64,000 bases of DNA, from positions 124,001 to 188,000 of the forward strand of contig CP073016.1 of the NCBI GenBank assembly GCA_025370075.1, read 5' to 3'. The notes under the pieces are model-generated. The model did no database searches. It had not been told where the DNA came from and saw only the letters and a list, made by a program, of their open reading frames with translations. The stretch is from Chryseotalea sp. WA131a. GTDB lineage: Bacteria > Bacteroidota > Bacteroidia > Cytophagales > Cyclobacteriaceae. Positions 61,953 through 64,000 of the stretch are shown piece after piece (position 1 is the first letter of the stretch; every line of letters begins with the position of its first letter). Position numbers and translations under genes: made by a program.

Positions 61953-62074
61953 AACAAAAGCTTATTGCAAGCGGGCGGGACTGTGCGTCATTGAAGTTTG
62001 TAGTTCTTTATTTATCTTTATCTCGTTGGACAGGGCGCAGGTTTTAATTGCCCGCCAGCAATAAGCTAAACGTT
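61953..62074 (+). repeat. attC-like site R3 (family B)
   Basis: 122 bp, plus-strand polarity, with TTG-N19-TATCTTTA pointing at the methyltransferase cassette (start GTTGGTAGCAATAGGG, A at position 11). Confidence 0.88.
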
Positions 62075-62273
62075 GGTAGCAATAGGGCCCGGACAAATTT
62101 GTGTTTCAAAAAAAAACGGACGACAATTTTCTAACAATGATTCTCCATGTGGACAAGTGAACGTCTCCGCAGACAACTTGGACTTTGAATGAATTAAAAC
62201 GTGGGACAGATTAAAAAATAATACAGCCGACCCTTCGCATTTTTAAAAAGATTCTCCTCCGAAGTCCCCGCGC

Positions 62274-62335
62274 ATTTGGCACATGCCATAGCCGCGCAAA
62301 CCCAACGCGCCACCAAAGCTATGGCAAGAGCCAAA
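62274..62335 (+). repeat. bulged-stem element copy 4 (leader of the methyltransferase cassette)
   Basis: In this orientation ATTTGGC-ACA-TGCCATAGC pairs with GCTATGGCA-AGA-GCCAAA; the complement of copy 3. It lies in a gene-free leader 62075-62452, about 270 bp of which matches the leader at 37945-38221. Confidence 0.8.
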
Positions 62336-62452
62336 CCCACCACCACAACGACAAGTAATTCATTGGATTCTAAAGACTTAACTTTTGAAAACAATTTAGG
62401 CCAAACCGACCTAAAAAAGTAAATTTGATGATTAACGAATGATAAAAGGCAG

Positions 62453-64000
62453 ATGAAACTGTACGAGATTTTAAATCAACAATTAATAAAAGAACCCAAC
62501 TTCGTAACTGACAATGGGGAACTGAAAAAGTGGGTAGTACTCAACAAAGCACAAAATTTTGACGAAGAACTTATTGGATTGTTGCTAGACAATGCAGACC
62601 TAAAAGACAAGTTTTTTAAAACCGTAAAAGGGACGTTGATTTTTAACCAAAACTTGTTTGTTCAGTTTTTAGAGCAGAAAAACTATCTGAACAACAGCTA
62701 TACTCAATACAAAAACAAAGTTGGAATAACGATTGACGGAAAATACCTGAAGCAACGCAACGAAGTCTCTTTAGTTTGGCCCTTTAAGGACTGCATTTTA
62801 GAAGGTGGACAAAGCCGAGAGGAAGAGAAAAGAGAAGAAATTTTCTTCAATGAATTTTTGGCACAAGATGAAATTACCCAACTTTTAGAACCCAAAGTTT
62901 TTACTAACGCCAAACGCATTGACAAAGACGGAGAAAAACCACTTGACCAATTTAGCCGAAACGAAAACGGCACTATAACCGACAACCTGAATATAAAAGG
63001 CAACAACCTTTTAGCCTTGCACACTTTAAAAGAAGAATTTACAGATAAAGTAAAACTGATTTACATAGACCCTCCATATAATACAGGTAGTGACAGCTTT
63101 AAATACAACGACTCATTTACAGAGTCAACTTGGCTAACTTTTATGCACAATCGTTTAAAAGTCGCTCATAGTTTACTTCATAAATCAGGTGTTCTTTTAG
63201 TTCAGATTAATGACCACAACCAAACATATTTAAAAATATTGCTTGATGATGTTTTTAGAAAAGAGAATTTTATCAATATTATTTCTGTGCGCACTAAATC
63301 TCCATCAGGCTTTAAAACTGTAAACTTAGGATTGTTCGAAACGGCAGAATATATATTGATGTATGGCAAATCAAAGAACGATTTCAAATACAATCCACAA
63401 TATGTTGATTCAGGATATGATGAGAATTATACAGGATATATAACAAACATTACAGAGGAGCCGGAAAAATGGATTATAGATGATATTCGAAAAATAATTT
63501 GTAGAAAAGAAGGAATTGACCCAGACACAACAAATCAACCCTACAGTAAGGTTAAAGAAAAAATTGGAGAAGGTGTTTACATTCAAAAATTGTCAGACTT
63601 TGCTCTTGCAAACGCAGATTCAGTTTTCCGTCTTACAGCAATTGGTGATGATGCGGGGAAGGAAACACTCGATGCAAAGAAAAAATCTCAAAAAAACCCT
63701 GATAAGGTTTTCAAAGTAACAAGAGAACAAAATGATTCCAGATTCATTTTGAACGGTCAAGAGATTGCATTCTACTCAAAGAAGATAAAAGAAATAGATG
63801 GCAAAAGCATACCAACAACAATTCTTACAAATATTTGGTCTGATATAAGCCTATGAAGGCATTGCTTCTGAAGGGGGCGTTACACTAAAGAAAGGTAAAA
63901 AGCCTGAGAAACTTCTTAGAAGGATTATAGAAATGACCACCAATAAAAAGGATATCGTTTTAGATTACCATCTAGGAAGTGGAACCACTTGTGCTGTTGC
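62453..64000 (+). pseudogene. mod: type III restriction-modification DNA methyltransferase, frameshifted and cut by the window end
   Basis: From ATG 62453 the frame encodes 467 residues with the beta-class adenine methyltransferase catalytic motif DPPYNTG (about residue 206) and a target-recognition region, then hits a stop at 63854. One base further on, the +1 frame continues YEGIASEGGVTLKK and the motif I sequence LDYHLGSGTTCAVA up to the window edge. A single extra C in AGCCTATG (about 63850) explains the break. Mod methylates adenine in an asymmetric site and partners a Res helicase-nuclease, expected beyond the window. The site is not a simple homopolymer, so phase variation is not obvious. 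Confidence 0.85.

Overview
The window looks like a Bacteroidota genome, probably a Cytophagales-type organism. The left edge carries the C-terminus of a Bacteroidota-style malate dehydrogenase. Many genes encode exported proteins or lipoproteins with CarboxypepD_reg, TPR, TlpA-like or SHOCT domains, and promoter-like strings resemble the Bacteroidota TTG / TAnnTTTG type.

Layout. (1) 1-3.8 kb is ordinary chromosome: mdh, a CarboxypepD_reg/beta-lactamase-like protein, an M23 peptidase and a methyltransferase. (2) 3.8-54.1 kb is a very large integron-like gene-cassette array read on the minus strand. I place 40 attC-like sites of 119-126 bp in it (families A-H plus four singletons), each starting AAC and ending GTT on the plus strand. 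Each cassette begins with GTT and ends with AAC, and its two ends are inverted repeats of each other over about 9-15 bp, the expected signature of a cassette that circularises. Every copy of a multi-copy cassette keeps the same site on the same side, which shows that gene plus downstream site is the mobile unit. (3) 54.1-58 kb is chromosome again: a ChaA-like antiporter, an M20 amidohydrolase and a broken hdeD, bordered by an M20 fragment and an IS4-family element. (4) 59.4-64 kb is a second piece of array in the opposite orientation, starting with a half site against the IS and running off the window inside a type III DNA methyltransferase gene. No integron integrase is present in the window.

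Cargo. Most cassettes hold one small gene: exported proteins and lipoproteins, DUF4375, UPF0158, Imm63-like, HAD, HEPN, TlpA. There are also toxin-antitoxin modules (AbiEi/AbiEii, a PIN toxin with a small partner, a possible novel pair) and gene-less cassettes repeated five and three times. Three cassettes are exceptionally large. One of about 11 kb carries a five-gene operon: a TrlF-type PHP-ATPase, a two-HKD phospholipase D-like protein, an NTF2/SnoaL-like protein, a glycyl-radical enzyme and a DyP-peroxidase/HAD fusion. I do not recognise this combination as a described system, and TrlF/Ppl relatives are linked to phage defence. A second carries AbiE plus a RecB-like nuclease/IS66-transposase fusion. 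A third carries a serine hydrolase with a membrane-bound AraC regulator.

Cross-cutting signals. Almost every cassette has A at position 11 of its coding-strand start facing C at its end. This is an A/C mismatch on the coding strand but a T/G wobble on the other strand, which would favour folding of one strand only. The terminal loop of the commonest site families contains a promoter-like TTG-N19/21-TATCTTTA aimed at the next cassette. A bulged-stem element with covarying arms and a fixed TCT/TGT internal loop brackets two of the large cargo blocks. Several genes are broken: two by IS elements whose removal restores an exact frame, two by in-frame TAG, two by frameshift and one by fusion to a gene-less cassette.
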